Below the pieces are notes generated by a model. It was not told the origin of the DNA. It worked only from the letters and a program-made list of their open reading frames with translations, and ran no database searches. A stretch of DNA of 64,000 bases from Streptomyces sp. RKND-216. Its GTDB lineage: Bacteria; Actinomycetota; Actinomycetes; Streptomycetales; Streptomycetaceae. This document shows positions 25,970-34,380 of this stretch, piece by piece. The position numbers and the translations under genes were made by a program. How positions within the stretch are numbered: the first letter of the stretch is position 1; every line of letters starts with the position of its first letter. Where the stretch lies: NCBI RefSeq assembly GCF_004795255.1, contig NZ_SSBQ01000002.1, positions 1,180,001 through 1,244,000 of the forward strand, written 5' to 3'.

Positions 25970-27007
25970 ATGTCAGCTCAGCAGGGCGGCGGCAGCGACG
26001 ACGAACCAAGGATGACATTGCGAGCAGAGAGTTCGGGAGTTGACGGTCCTGAGCGCGTGCAGGGATCGGTACTCGATGAGCCGAAGATTCGAGCGGCGCT
26101 GAAGCAGGGTGACTTCTCCCGATGGCAGCGACCCGGCGGTTACGCACTTCAAGAAGACCTCACTGCCGGCGAGCCTGCCCGGATCCTCATGTTCCAGGTC
26201 GACCACCGATGGTACGTCGGCTACAAGACGCTCTCGGACTACTTCGTCTACCACGACGTCTCGGGGATTCTCTGCAGCCGCATCTACTGGCACAACGTGG
26301 TCGGTCACCTGGACGGGATCCGCATCTCCGACACCGAAGTGCGGGTGGCCTTCCGTCCGTTCGGGATCGACGAACGGCACGCGGTGTTCGATGCCATCGC
26401 TTCCACCACGGCGATCACGCACCCGTTCGTGAACCACAGCGAACGGGGCCAGGAGGAGGCGAGCGAACCGGACGGCTGGCCGGTCACCGAGGAGCGCGCC
26501 CAGTCCCTGAACGTCGCCGAGGAACACCTTCGACGCTATACGAGGACGTTGTTCGCGCCCACCCTCGCGAACCTCGCAGAAGACGTCACGGTCTACGATC
26601 CTGCCTGTTCGACAGGGCACTTCCTAGCGGAGTTCGCCGACATCGCCCCGGCGCGGATCCGCACGGTCGGCCAGGACCTCAGTCGCCCCATGACAGAACT
26701 CGCCAAGACCCGCATCGAAGAAGTTCACCACGGCGACGCCAGACGCCCGGCGCCGGAGGCCGGGACGGTGGACATCCTCTTCTCCCGGTTCCTGAACTCA
26801 GAGGTCGTCACCACACAAAGCGCCAGGGGAATCCTTCCGCGGCTCGTCTCCACACTGCAGCCGGGAGGCCTGATGGTGCTCCTGGGACACAGCCCGGTGC
26901 TCCTCGACGTTCCAGACCTACAGGCTGCCGGGCTGAGCGTTCTGCAAACGACGGGCCGCCAGGACGACTACGTGTTCCAGTACTACGTCTGCCGCAAGTC
27001 GATCTAG
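25970..27007 (+). CDS. class I SAM-dependent methyltransferase with unknown N-terminal domain
   Basis: A 345-aa two-part protein. The C-terminal half is a Rossmann methyltransferase: motif I is TVYDPACSTGHFLAEF, followed by VGQDLSRPM (acidic ribose-binding region), HGDARRPAPEAGTVDILF and LQPGGLMVLLG. The N-terminal ~150 residues (YVGYKTLSDYFVYHDVSG, NVVGHLDGIRISDTEVRVAF) match no family I know. The target (protein, small molecule or nucleic acid) cannot be inferred. The ATG start has only a weak GGGGA site. It stands between terminators as its own unit in the accessory stretch, and codon use is relaxed relative to the core. Confidence 0.78.
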   Translation: MSAQQGGGSDDEPRMTLRAESSGVDGPERVQGSVLDEPKIRAALKQGDFSRWQRPGGYALQEDLTAGEPARILMFQVDHRWYVGYKTLSDYFVYHDVSGILCSRIYWHNVVGHLDGIRISDTEVRVAFRPFGIDERHAVFDAIASTTAITHPFVNHSERGQEEASEPDGWPVTEERAQSLNVAEEHLRRYTRTLFAPTLANLAEDVTVYDPACSTGHFLAEFADIAPARIRTVGQDLSRPMTELAKTRIEEVHHGDARRPAPEAGTVDILFSRFLNSEVVTTQSARGILPRLVSTLQPGGLMVLLGHSPVLLDVPDLQAAGLSVLQTTGRQDDYVFQYYVCRKSI

Positions 27008-27013
27008 ACAAGG

Positions 27014-27059
27014 CGAAGGGGGTGTTGGTGGACCGGCCGGTCCACCAACACCCCCTTCG
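27014..27059. terminator. bidirectional terminator (46-bp perfect palindrome)
   Basis: The two 23-bp halves (27014-27036 and 27037-27059) are perfect reverse complements. Located 7 bp after the methyltransferase stop and 4 bp before the mycosin stop on the other strand, it serves both convergent genes. Confidence 0.85.
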
Positions 27060-27063
27060 GCAC

Positions 27064-28401
27064 TCACCGAGGCGAGGGCGGCTGGTTCGGCGGCAGAGGC
27101 GGCGACGCCGGGGGGCCGTAATACTGGCCTGCCTGCGGCGGACGCTGCTGACCGAACTGCTGAGGCGGCACCCCCGACCAACCGTTCGCCGGACCAGGAC
27201 CAGGCGCGCCCGCAAACGGCTGCGCGTTTTTCCGCTTGCCCCTCATCGCGAGGTAGACGACGAGACCGAGGACTACCAGGGCAGCGACGGCGATGACTCC
27301 GATCAGAACTCCGCCAAGCCCACTCGACTCCTCAGAGGCCGTCGAGTCGTCGCCAGGCGCAGCCTGCGAGTCGTCCGACCCAGTAGAGGTCGACGTCTCT
27401 CCCTCTGAGGACTTCGCCAGCGGCCCTTCCTTCGGACCAGCCGGGATGTCGTGCGTCACAGCACGCAATGGGCGAACGATGCCATAGCCAAACTTCTCAT
27501 CGGGGAGCTGAGCGTTCGCGTTCTCGCCGTGCGGGACCTTGGCCGTCTTGATCAAGCGATTGATCACCTGCCCCGCCGTGATGTCGGGATGCTCGGCAAT
27601 TACCAAGGCAGCGGCAGCCGCTACGAACGCAGTAGCATTGGAAGTCCCGTCTTGCATCGCGTACCCGGATGCTGACTTGGGGTCAGCTACAACGTTCCCT
27701 TCAGCGGGTGCGATGAGCGTGGTATTCGAGCCCCAAGACGACCGCTCCCAGACGCCCCCGCTCGTATCGACCCCTCCGACCGATACCACTCCGGGATATG
27801 CGGCAGGGAACTCCTTGCGCTTCTTGCCGTCATTCCCGGTGGAAGCTACCACAATCACATCATTCTCGATCGCGTACTCAATAGCCCGCAAGTCACGAGA
27901 GTCTTCTGACGTTCCTTGAGAAATGCTGATTACGTCAGCGCCCTGATCCACGGCGTACCTAATTCCATCATGGAACGAGACCCCCGTCTGGCTCTCATGA
28001 TCTTGGAACTTTACAGGGAGAATCTGAGCGCCCGGCGCTAGCCCCTTCACGCCAGCACTCCCGTCGGAGCCGTGCCCCTGGCCCGCAATCAGGGAGGCCA
28101 TGGAAGTTCCGTGACCGCTGGTGTCCTTCCGGGCATCCTCTTCTCCACCCGGAGAGAAATCCCGCCCCTCGAGTACATTTGCGCGCAAGTCAGGATGGGA
28201 AACGTCGACACCGGTGTCCACTACCGCGACAGTTACCCCTTTACCCGTGGAGTGCTCCCAGATCTCTTCAGCAGCGAAGGCGCCTAGAGCCCACTGGCGG
28301 TCCCGAATGTCGTCAGCGGCAGCGGTCGGAGCGGATCCGAGGAGCAGCGCTCCCGTCAACGCTCCGGCGCCCACCAGATGTAGCGCTCGTCGGAGTTTCA
28401 A
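27064..28401 (-). CDS. mycP: mycosin-like subtilisin protease (MycP, accessory copy)
   Basis: A membrane-anchored S8 serine protease of 445 aa. An N-terminal signal peptide (MKLRRALHLVGAGALTGALL) is followed by the catalytic domain with D62 (VVDTGVD), H97 (GHGTSMA), the oxyanion N190 (STGNDG) and S254 (DGTSNATAF). The serine block differs from the usual GTSFAAPYV. A Ser/Thr-rich linker, one membrane helix (LIGVIAVAALVVLGLVVYLA) and a Pro/Gly/Gln-rich cytosolic tail complete it. Codon third positions are clearly more A/T-rich than in the core mycosin at 30443, which suggests separate ancestry. The start is TTG 28401 with AGAGGAG upstream. Confidence 0.92.
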   Translation of the reverse strand: MKLRRALHLVGAGALTGALLLGSAPTAAADDIRDRQWALGAFAAEEIWEHSTGKGVTVAVVDTGVDVSHPDLRANVLEGRDFSPGGEEDARKDTSGHGTSMASLIAGQGHGSDGSAGVKGLAPGAQILPVKFQDHESQTGVSFHDGIRYAVDQGADVISISQGTSEDSRDLRAIEYAIENDVIVVASTGNDGKKRKEFPAAYPGVVSVGGVDTSGGVWERSSWGSNTTLIAPAEGNVVADPKSASGYAMQDGTSNATAFVAAAAALVIAEHPDITAGQVINRLIKTAKVPHGENANAQLPDEKFGYGIVRPLRAVTHDIPAGPKEGPLAKSSEGETSTSTGSDDSQAAPGDDSTASEESSGLGGVLIGVIAVAALVVLGLVVYLAMRGKRKNAQPFAGAPGPGPANGWSGVPPQQFGQQRPPQAGQYYGPPASPPLPPNQPPSPR

Positions 28402-28431
28402 CTTCTGCTCCTCTTCCTGCTCTCGTGCAAC

Positions 28432-28463
28432 GGCCCCCGTGAAGTGAGTCTTTCACGGGGGCC
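28432..28463 (-). terminator. terminator, first hairpin of a tandem pair
   Basis: A perfect 12-bp stem (28432-28443 with 28452-28463) closes an 8-nt loop between the Gly-rich substrate gene and the downstream mycosin gene. Confidence 0.7.
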
Positions 28464-28477
28464 ATCTGCGATCTTCG

Positions 28478-28501
28478 GCACCAGCAGCTGGCTGCTGGTG
28501 C
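28478..28501 (-). terminator. second hairpin of the tandem pair
   Basis: An 11-bp perfect inverted repeat (28478-28488 with 28491-28501) lies directly after the 28504 stop codon and 15 bp from the other hairpin. The two together should separate transcription of the substrate gene from the mycosin gene. Confidence 0.55.
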
Positions 28502-28503
28502 TA

Positions 28504-30048
28504 CTACTCGATCGTTCGGGGAACGCTACGGCTGTCCTCCGGCGTCCAGGTCTCTTCGTCCTCGATGAGGTAGTCGGGACGATGTCCCTGCTCGCGCTCG
28601 TCCTCGCCGGGGCGCTGGTTCGAGCCCATCCTGCCGCCGAGCATGCCACCGCGGGCGCCCTTACCGTTGCCTGACGCGCCACCACGGCCCTTACCCAGAC
28701 CGGTGCCACCTGGTGTTGCGGGCCGGCCGCCCGCGATACCTTTCGGAGCTCCCAGGACGCCTCCCTTGGCACGGGCCAGCGGGCCACGCCCGGTAGCGGC
28801 TCCACCTCGACCGCCTCCGGCGCCACCGCCCATGGCACCGCCACCACGGAAACCGGCACCTGCAGCAGTACCGCGGCTCCCAGCACCGCCTCCGGGTGTA
28901 CCACTGATGCCGCCGCGGATTCCCGCGCCGCGTCCGCTCGTTCCGCCGGACCTCGCACCGCCGACAATGCCCCCGCCGGGGATGCCGTGAGAAGTAGGCC
29001 CCGTGGTCGTAGCGGGACCACTCCGCGCTGCTCCGCCGCCCGTAGGGCCGGTATCGGCGGCAGGACCGGAAATACCAGTAGGCAGGCTGTCGAGCTTGGT
29101 CTGACTCACTGGCACTTGCTTGCCACCGGAAATCCCGACGTCGCGGGGCCCGGTTGTCGAAGGGGTCTTGGCCCCAACGGGAGTTGTAGCCGACCAGTTA
29201 CGCCGACCGCTACCTCCGGGCGTCGGAGAAGAGCCGGAAAAGGCGGGAATGGGCGCGGGCATCGGGACGGACGGCGAAGACGGAGGAATGTCGTCGTTGC
29301 CACCATCTCGGTTACGGCTTGTCTCAATGCGCTGTTTGTACGCGTGGTAATTACGCCCCAGGGTCTCCATGATGGCAGCTGCCTGCAGCTTGACTTCCAT
29401 ACCCTCACTTAGATAATTCTCGTCGATCTGCGCGAGAACGTCCTTGGGAAGGTTCTTGTTCTGGATGTCTTCCTGCGTGTAGCTGTCGTCTCGACCCATG
29501 TCGCCGAGGAAGTCGCCAGCGCGTTCGAACCAGCTGGGTTCTTCAAGAGCATCAAGGCGCTGCTTCTGATTGCGGAGGTCCTCGGCAGCCCCCTTCGTTG
29601 CCGACGAAACGGTGGCGCAGTGCGTTCCGGTGTTGCGGATGTTTCGGAGGATCTCATGCGCCTTGGTCCTGAACTGGTTCGCGCTCTCACCCTCCCAATG
29701 CTCAAGGACGTTGTCGACTGCCTTCTTCAGCAGTCCGTAGGCGCAGTCTCCCGAGCCACTTCCGTCGCTACCGAGCAGTTGGTCGTGGGCCTTCTTCCAG
29801 TTCTCGCCCACAGCCTCGATGCCGCCCGCGTTGGCGTTGGCGAGCATGCCCTTGAGCCCGTCCAGGCTCCATTCCATGAAGGGCGTGTGCTTCTCGTCGG
29901 CGTACTGCTCATTGGTGCGCTGGTAATGAGCTGCATCGCCCTGGTGCTGCTGAACGGCCTCGCTACGACTGTCGTCCCTGGCTTCTTGTCTGGCCTGCTC
30001 CCTCTCCTCCGCCGTCATGCCCGACGGATTGGAGTACGAAGTACCCAT
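28504..30048 (-). CDS. large PPE/WXG-like protein with Gly-rich tail, candidate T7SS substrate (cassette 3)
   Basis: A 514-aa protein. Residues ~50-185 form a helical domain with the turn HWEGESANQFR (W118) and a downstream YxxxD-type export signal (Y190, YTQED). After residue ~245 the protein is a low-complexity region rich in Gly, Ala, Pro, Ser and Arg (GGGAGSRGTAAGAGFRGGG and similar). It ends in a distinct acidic motif, RPDYLIEDEETWTPEDSRSV, that I associate with the C-termini of Streptomyces PPE-like T7SS proteins (recall, unchecked). A ribosome-binding site (GGGGAG) precedes the ATG by 9 nt. It lies 38 bp from the small WxG gene upstream, with which it forms a pair. Confidence 0.82.
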   Translation of the reverse strand: MGTSYSNPSGMTAEEREQARQEARDDSRSEAVQQHQGDAAHYQRTNEQYADEKHTPFMEWSLDGLKGMLANANAGGIEAVGENWKKAHDQLLGSDGSGSGDCAYGLLKKAVDNVLEHWEGESANQFRTKAHEILRNIRNTGTHCATVSSATKGAAEDLRNQKQRLDALEEPSWFERAGDFLGDMGRDDSYTQEDIQNKNLPKDVLAQIDENYLSEGMEVKLQAAAIMETLGRNYHAYKQRIETSRNRDGGNDDIPPSSPSVPMPAPIPAFSGSSPTPGGSGRRNWSATTPVGAKTPSTTGPRDVGISGGKQVPVSQTKLDSLPTGISGPAADTGPTGGGAARSGPATTTGPTSHGIPGGGIVGGARSGGTSGRGAGIRGGISGTPGGGAGSRGTAAGAGFRGGGAMGGGAGGGRGGAATGRGPLARAKGGVLGAPKGIAGGRPATPGGTGLGKGRGGASGNGKGARGGMLGGRMGSNQRPGEDEREQGHRPDYLIEDEETWTPEDSRSVPRTIE

Positions 30049-30086
30049 GTCAGTTCACTCCCCACCGTTCTCGTCGCACAGCCGGC

Positions 30087-30416
30087 CTAGCTGAAGTCCG
30101 TGTCCTGCTTGACCCCGTCCGAGGTCCGGTGCTCTTGATCGTCGTAGTTCCTGCGCACCTGTGCGGTATCGGAGCTGAACTTGACAATCAGGTCCTGGAC
30201 CTTGTCGATGTATCCCTCGATGTCGGCCTTGACCCCGTCGTGCGTAGTTCGGAGGCCCTCGGCTTCCTCGAAGTCCGCGTTGCCGAACCATCCGGTCGGG
30301 ATGTTCGTCTCGTACCTGGCACAGGTCTTCGGACTGCCCATGCCGTCGACGACCTGGTTGAGCTTCTTGATGACCTCGTCGAGGGCGCTGAGGTCGACCT
30401 TGTAGCCGTTACCCAT
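30087..30416 (-). CDS. small WXG100-like protein (cassette 3)
   Basis: A 109-aa helical-hairpin protein. It begins MGNGYKVDLSALDEVIKKL, similar in style to the small proteins of the other two cassettes. It carries WFG in the turn (W43) and a C-terminal YxxxE export signal (Y91, YDDQE). It contains one cysteine (C32). The ATG is preceded by GAGGAGACGGGG. It heads the pair with the Gly-rich protein and probably heterodimerises with its helical domain (inference). Codon use is intermediate between the island and core genes. Confidence 0.8.
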   Translation of the reverse strand: MGNGYKVDLSALDEVIKKLNQVVDGMGSPKTCARYETNIPTGWFGNADFEEAEGLRTTHDGVKADIEGYIDKVQDLIVKFSSDTAQVRRNYDDQEHRTSDGVKQDTDFS

Positions 30417-30442
30417 ATCCCCGTCTCCTCTCCCCCTGCTGC

Positions 30443-31756
30443 TTAGTTCCGCGTGGAAGTTGTGGTGTCGGCCGTGGCACCGGCGGTGCGTTTGCGGCGG
30501 CGGTCGCGGGTGGCGATGGCGGCGCCGCTGACGAGGAGGGTGAGGACCGTCGCGGTGCCGATGACGTAGACCGCGTAGCGCTTGGTGCGCTCTTCCTCGC
30601 TCTCGCCGATGGTGAGGGTCATCGGGGCGACGCGGCCGCGCTCCCGGGGCTTGTCCTCGACGGGCTCCTGCTGCGGGCTGTCGTCGCCGGTGAGGGCTGC
30701 GACGGGGTCGACGACGCCCCAGCCGAGTTCCGCGTCGGGGCCGGTGCCGGGGCGGTCGGCCGTCTGCATGAGGCGGGCGGCGATCTCAGAAGAGGTCCAG
30801 TCGGGGTACTTCTCGACCATCAGGGCGGCGACGCCTGCCACGTACGGGGCGGCGAAGGAGGTGCCGTCGGCGGGGCACTGCCCGCCGTTGGGCACGGTGG
30901 AGACCATGCCGACGCCGGGGGCGGCGATGTCGACGAAGTCGCCGGACTGGGAGAACTGGGCGCGTTCGTTGTTGCGGTCGGACGCGGCGACGGCGAGGAC
31001 GTCGTCGTAGGCGGCCGGGTAGGTCTTCTCGTGCTTGCCGTCGGCTCCGTCGTTGCCGGCGGCGACGACGACCAGGATGTCATTGGCGACGGCTTGTGCG
31101 ACGGCGGCTTCGAGGCCGGGGTTGGGCTTCTTGTCGGCGGTGTCGGAGGAGATGTTGATGACGTCGACGTCCGCGGCGACGGCGGCCCTGATGGCCTTCG
31201 ACATCGTCTCGGAGTTGCCCTCCTCCTCACCGCCGGTGTAGCGGAGGGGGAGGATCTTCGCGTCGTGGGCGAGGCCGGAGAAGCCGGTGCCGCCGACGGG
31301 CTGGGCGGCGATGATGCCGGCGACGCGGGTGCCGTGGCCGTTCTCGTCCTCGGTCCCCTTGGTGCCGCCGACGAAGTCGTCACCGGGGAGGAGGGCCGGC
31401 CCGATCTGGGGGTTGTCGCTATCGACGCCTGTGTCGATGACGGCGACCTTCACGCCCTTGCCGGTGGCCTGGTCCCGGAGTTCGTCCAGGAGGACGCGCT
31501 GGAGCGACCAGGGAGTGCTCTTGATGTTCTTGCCGCCGAACTTGCACTCGGAGGTGCTGGCAAGGCCCGTGTCCGAGCCGGCGGCGGGGGCGTCCGTCGG
31601 GGTGGCCGCTGCCGGGGCCGCGGAGCCCAGGGCGAGGAGACCGAGTGTCGCGAGCACGCCGAAGGCCCGCTGCGCGCAGCGGGCGGTCCGGGGCCGTCGT
31701 TCCGAGACCCCCACGTGCGGGTCCTCTCCTGTGACTCGCGTGATACCCATCGACAT
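30443..31756 (-). CDS. mycP: mycosin protease MycP (core copy)
   Basis: The T7SS-associated subtilase in its usual place beside the Esx genes, 437 aa. I start it at ATG 31756 (MSMGITRVTG), which has a GGGGGAGAG site 5 nt upstream, rather than at the more distal GTG of the open frame. A signal peptide (CAQRAFGVLATLGLLALGSA) is followed by the catalytic triad D108 (VIDTGVD), H141 (NGHGTRVAG) and S300 (GTSFAAPYV), with the oxyanion N235. Cysteines C71 and C294 could pair in the N-terminal extension and loop seen in mycosins. A C-terminal membrane helix ends in RDRRRKR. Confidence 0.93.
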   Translation of the reverse strand: MSMGITRVTGEDPHVGVSERRPRTARCAQRAFGVLATLGLLALGSAAPAAATPTDAPAAGSDTGLASTSECKFGGKNIKSTPWSLQRVLLDELRDQATGKGVKVAVIDTGVDSDNPQIGPALLPGDDFVGGTKGTEDENGHGTRVAGIIAAQPVGGTGFSGLAHDAKILPLRYTGGEEEGNSETMSKAIRAAVAADVDVINISSDTADKKPNPGLEAAVAQAVANDILVVVAAGNDGADGKHEKTYPAAYDDVLAVAASDRNNERAQFSQSGDFVDIAAPGVGMVSTVPNGGQCPADGTSFAAPYVAGVAALMVEKYPDWTSSEIAARLMQTADRPGTGPDAELGWGVVDPVAALTGDDSPQQEPVEDKPRERGRVAPMTLTIGESEEERTKRYAVYVIGTATVLTLLVSGAAIATRDRRRKRTAGATADTTTSTRN

Positions 31757-31810
31757 CGTGTCTCTCCCCCAGGGGCATCGAGGGCCGCGCCCGTGCGGGC
31801 GGACGGAAGC

Positions 31811-31835
31811 GGGCCGGCCGGTGTCAGGCCGGCCC
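31811..31835 (-). terminator. terminator of esxA
   Basis: A perfect 9-bp stem (31811-31819 with 31827-31835) closes a 7-nt loop 33 bp beyond the esxA stop codon, just upstream of the mycosin gene. Confidence 0.6.
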
Positions 31836-31867
31836 ACTCCGAGGCCCGGGCGTTGCCGTCCTGCCGG

Positions 31868-32155
31868 TCAGCCCCAGACGTTCGCGTTGGCCTTCTCGGT
31901 GGACTGGTAGTTGTCCGCCGAGTTCTGCAGCGCGGTGGAGATCTTCATGAGGACCTGGTGCAGGTGGTCCGCTGTCTGGTCCCACTGGCGCTGCTTGTTC
32001 TGGTAGCCCTCCTGCGCGGAGCCCTCCCAGGTGTTGGCCACGCGCTTGACGGCCGCCTCGAGGTCGTCGAGCTGGCTCTTGATGTTGTTCGCCGTGGTGC
32101 GGACGTCCGAGGACGCCTGCGACACGGTCTGGAAGTTGACGAGAATTCCGGACAC
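31868..32155 (-). CDS. esxA: WXG100 protein EsxA
   Basis: A canonical 95-aa ESX substrate with two helices joined by the W-E-G turn (W43, TWEGSAQEGYQ) and a C-terminal YxxxE signal (Y83, YQSTE). It is the partner of EsxB encoded 82 bp upstream. In Streptomyces the EsxA-EsxB heterodimer is secreted and affects sporulation (established). Which of the two WXG proteins is named A or B is by convention; I follow size and position. The GTG start has AGGAG upstream. Confidence 0.92.
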   Translation of the reverse strand: MSGILVNFQTVSQASSDVRTTANNIKSQLDDLEAAVKRVANTWEGSAQEGYQNKQRQWDQTADHLHQVLMKISTALQNSADNYQSTEKANANVWG

Positions 32156-32237
32156 TATGCGTCTCCTCTTTCAGCGACTGGCGGTTTGGGAAGCTGCGAA
32201 CTCGCGCGGAACGTCAGCCGATCGGGGGGCGTCCCGG

Positions 32238-32549
32238 TCAGCCGAAGTCCGACATGATCTTGCTGACCTCGGAGTTCTGCTGCTCTTCCGTCGCCGAGTA
32301 GTTCTGGCGGGTCGCGTCGACGGCATCCTTGATGTCGTTGAGGATGTTGTTCATCTTGCGCGCGTCCTCGTTCCACTGCTGCTGAAGGCGGTGGTACGAG
32401 GAAGCCGCCTGGCCCTGCCAGCCGGAAGCGATCCCGCTGATGACCCCGTCGAGGCGCTTGACCTCACCTTGAATCGAGCTGTTGACCTGGCTGATCTTCG
32501 ACGACAGAGCCTTGAGCTCGTCCTCGGTTACCCGAAACTGTCCTGCCAT
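32238..32549 (-). CDS. esxB: WXG100 protein EsxB
   Basis: A 103-aa WXG100 protein with helix-turn-helix layout, GWQG turn (W44) and C-terminal YxxxE signal (Y84, YSATE), followed by a 15-residue tail (EQQNSEVSKIMSDFG). It has no signal peptide. The ATG at 32549 follows a GGGGGAAGG site; the open frame upstream is not coding in character. First gene of the esxBA pair; transcribed away from eccB after a 342-bp gap. Confidence 0.92.
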   Translation of the reverse strand: MAGQFRVTEDELKALSSKISQVNSSIQGEVKRLDGVISGIASGWQGQAASSYHRLQQQWNEDARKMNNILNDIKDAVDATRQNYSATEEQQNSEVSKIMSDFG

Positions 32550-32891
32550 GGCGCACCTTCCCCCATGCTCATCCTCGCGTGAACGTCTCAGTGGCCCGAC
32601 CGGGCCGCTGGTCCTTACTCGGCTACGCGCACGGCGACCACCGGTTGAGACCCTGAGAAGAATATCGTGCCCCACCGACACGGTTGTTCGCACGCCCGTT
32701 ACCGTCACGCGGTTAACACAGTGCCGCGACCTGTCCGTGATCGCTTTTCCACCGGGAGTTCACAGGTCGCCGCCCGGAGCGGGAGGTTCCGGGCTGGTAG
32801 GCCCCGAAATGCCTTAACTCCCGCTCTCAGGGCAGGAGTTACGGCCTACCCGGAAGTCCTCCGGGTGATGCGTGTCACGGCCGGCGCCTCG
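32550..32891 (-). other. eccB-esxB intergenic region with hairpin
   Basis: This 342-bp gap must carry the esxBA promoter, but no convincing -35/-10 pair was found on the minus strand; a TATTCT near 32670 lacks a -35. An imperfect two-part hairpin (outer 8 bp 32796-32803 with 32843-32850, inner 7 bp 32815-32821 with 32835-32841) lies 40 bp beyond the eccB stop and is a plausible eccB terminator. Confidence 0.45.
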
Positions 32892-34358
32892 TCAGAAGCC
32901 CTGCTCCTGGGAGGCGCTGTCGGTGTCCAGCTTCGGCCCCTTGGGCAGCAGCTGGGACCAGTCCTGCGGAACGAGTGCGGCCTTGGTCTTCTCGTAGCCG
33001 AGTCGGGCGCTCGCCTTGGTGTCCACGCCGTGGCGCAGTCCGGAATCGGTCAGCAGGAACTTCCCGCCACCACCGCCGGTGCTGCCGCTCACCTCCTGGT
33101 AGAGCAGACCGGAACCGGAGCTCACATAGGCGCTTGCGGTCCCGGCGACGACCTTGGCCGGGTACGCGCTGCCGGCCCAGGCGGCCAGCTCCGGCCCCTC
33201 GCCGGTCATCGTGCCGGTGTAGACGCTGCAGGACACCATGCGGGAGCTGCCGCCGATGCCCTGTGCAGCACGGTTCACGTGCTGAAGGACCTCCTTCGGC
33301 CAGCCCTTGCCGCCCCGGTAGACGTCGAGATCGGCGCCCGCCGCGGTGGCATCACGCTGGGAGACGGGAACCGGATCCCCCTGCCCCTGGCCACCGCGCA
33401 TCAGGGCTGCGTACAGCTCGCTGACGCGCTGCAGGCCGTCCGCACCCACGACGTAGTAGTACGGCGCCCCGCCCGGATTGGCCTCGAGGACGGTGCCGAC
33501 CGTCCTGGCCTCCTCCGGGAGCTGCTCCACGCCGTCGAACTGCGCGGGTGCCCCTACTCCTTCGGGACTCGGAACCGAGATGGGCTTGCCCGGATGGAGA
33601 GTCTCGAGCCACTCGGAGGAGACCTGCTGCGGCTCGCCCGGATCGCGCAGGACGAGCGAGGTGAGCAGCCCCTCCGGGTGCGAGGCGTTGTCCAGCAGCA
33701 GCTTGGTGCCTTCGCCGTCGACGATGTACTGGGCTCCGGTCTCGGAGTCCTGCACGTACAGGGCCTCGCCGTCCCCGAGGCGGCTCCTGCCCCGGAGAGC
33801 GTCCTTGTCCTGGCCGCCGAGTACGAAGACGGCCTGCTGCGGCTCGCCGCCCTGGCTCGGCTTCTGGCAGACGGCCCACTCCTTGGCCGCCTCGGCGTCC
33901 TCCGGGCTGGGCAGCCGGTCGGGGGCGTAGGGGATGCCGATGGTGGCGCCGCGGGAGATGCCGCTGGCGTCGATGTCCTTGCCCGCGACCTCGATGACCT
34001 CGCCCTTGCCCTTGTCGAGCACGAGCTTGGCGGAGGCGAAGTTGAGCACCGGGTGCAGCTGCTTGGTCTTCTTGCCGTCCTTGCCCTCGGCGGAGAGGAC
34101 GACGTAGCGCGTGGTGGAGTCGGTGTCGACGATGACGTACTCGCCCGTCTTGTCCCAACCGGGAGGCGCGCTGGGGGCGATGGCGCCCCACGCGATGCAG
34201 CCCACGACCAGCACGAGGCTCATCACGGTGCCGGGCATCATGGCCCGCACCGGGCGCGGAGCCTCCTCGTCGGAGACTCTGGATTCCGGCTGCAGAAAGG
34301 CCGCAAGGGTGCGCTTCCGTGCGAAGGTGTGGGCGCTGAGCTCGTCCCGCCGCTCCAT
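32892..34358 (-). CDS. eccB: type VII secretion protein EccB
   Basis: Membrane-anchored core component of the ESX channel with a large extracytoplasmic domain. Layout of the 488-aa chain: a short cytosolic N-terminus with the family motif RRDELSAHTFARKRTLAAFL, one membrane helix (about residues 40-62) and then the periplasmic-side domain (TRYVVLSAEGKDGKKTKQLHPVLN, PVPVSQRDATAAG, LPKGPKLDTDSA). The ATG at 34358 is preceded by GAGACGGGG. It is transcribed divergently from eccE. ATP-independent, it stabilises the complex in the mycobacterial model. Confidence 0.92.
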   Translation of the reverse strand: MERRDELSAHTFARKRTLAAFLQPESRVSDEEAPRPVRAMMPGTVMSLVLVVGCIAWGAIAPSAPPGWDKTGEYVIVDTDSTTRYVVLSAEGKDGKKTKQLHPVLNFASAKLVLDKGKGEVIEVAGKDIDASGISRGATIGIPYAPDRLPSPEDAEAAKEWAVCQKPSQGGEPQQAVFVLGGQDKDALRGRSRLGDGEALYVQDSETGAQYIVDGEGTKLLLDNASHPEGLLTSLVLRDPGEPQQVSSEWLETLHPGKPISVPSPEGVGAPAQFDGVEQLPEEARTVGTVLEANPGGAPYYYVVGADGLQRVSELYAALMRGGQGQGDPVPVSQRDATAAGADLDVYRGGKGWPKEVLQHVNRAAQGIGGSSRMVSCSVYTGTMTGEGPELAAWAGSAYPAKVVAGTASAYVSSGSGLLYQEVSGSTGGGGGKFLLTDSGLRHGVDTKASARLGYEKTKAALVPQDWSQLLPKGPKLDTDSASQEQGF

Positions 34359-34380
34359 CGGTCCCCGTCTCTTTCGTGTC

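Noticed and set aside
27014..27059. 46-bp perfect palindrome considered as an att site or recombination site
   Set aside because: Its position between two convergent stop codons fits a bidirectional terminator, as at 4969 and 25038, and no integrase gene is in the window.
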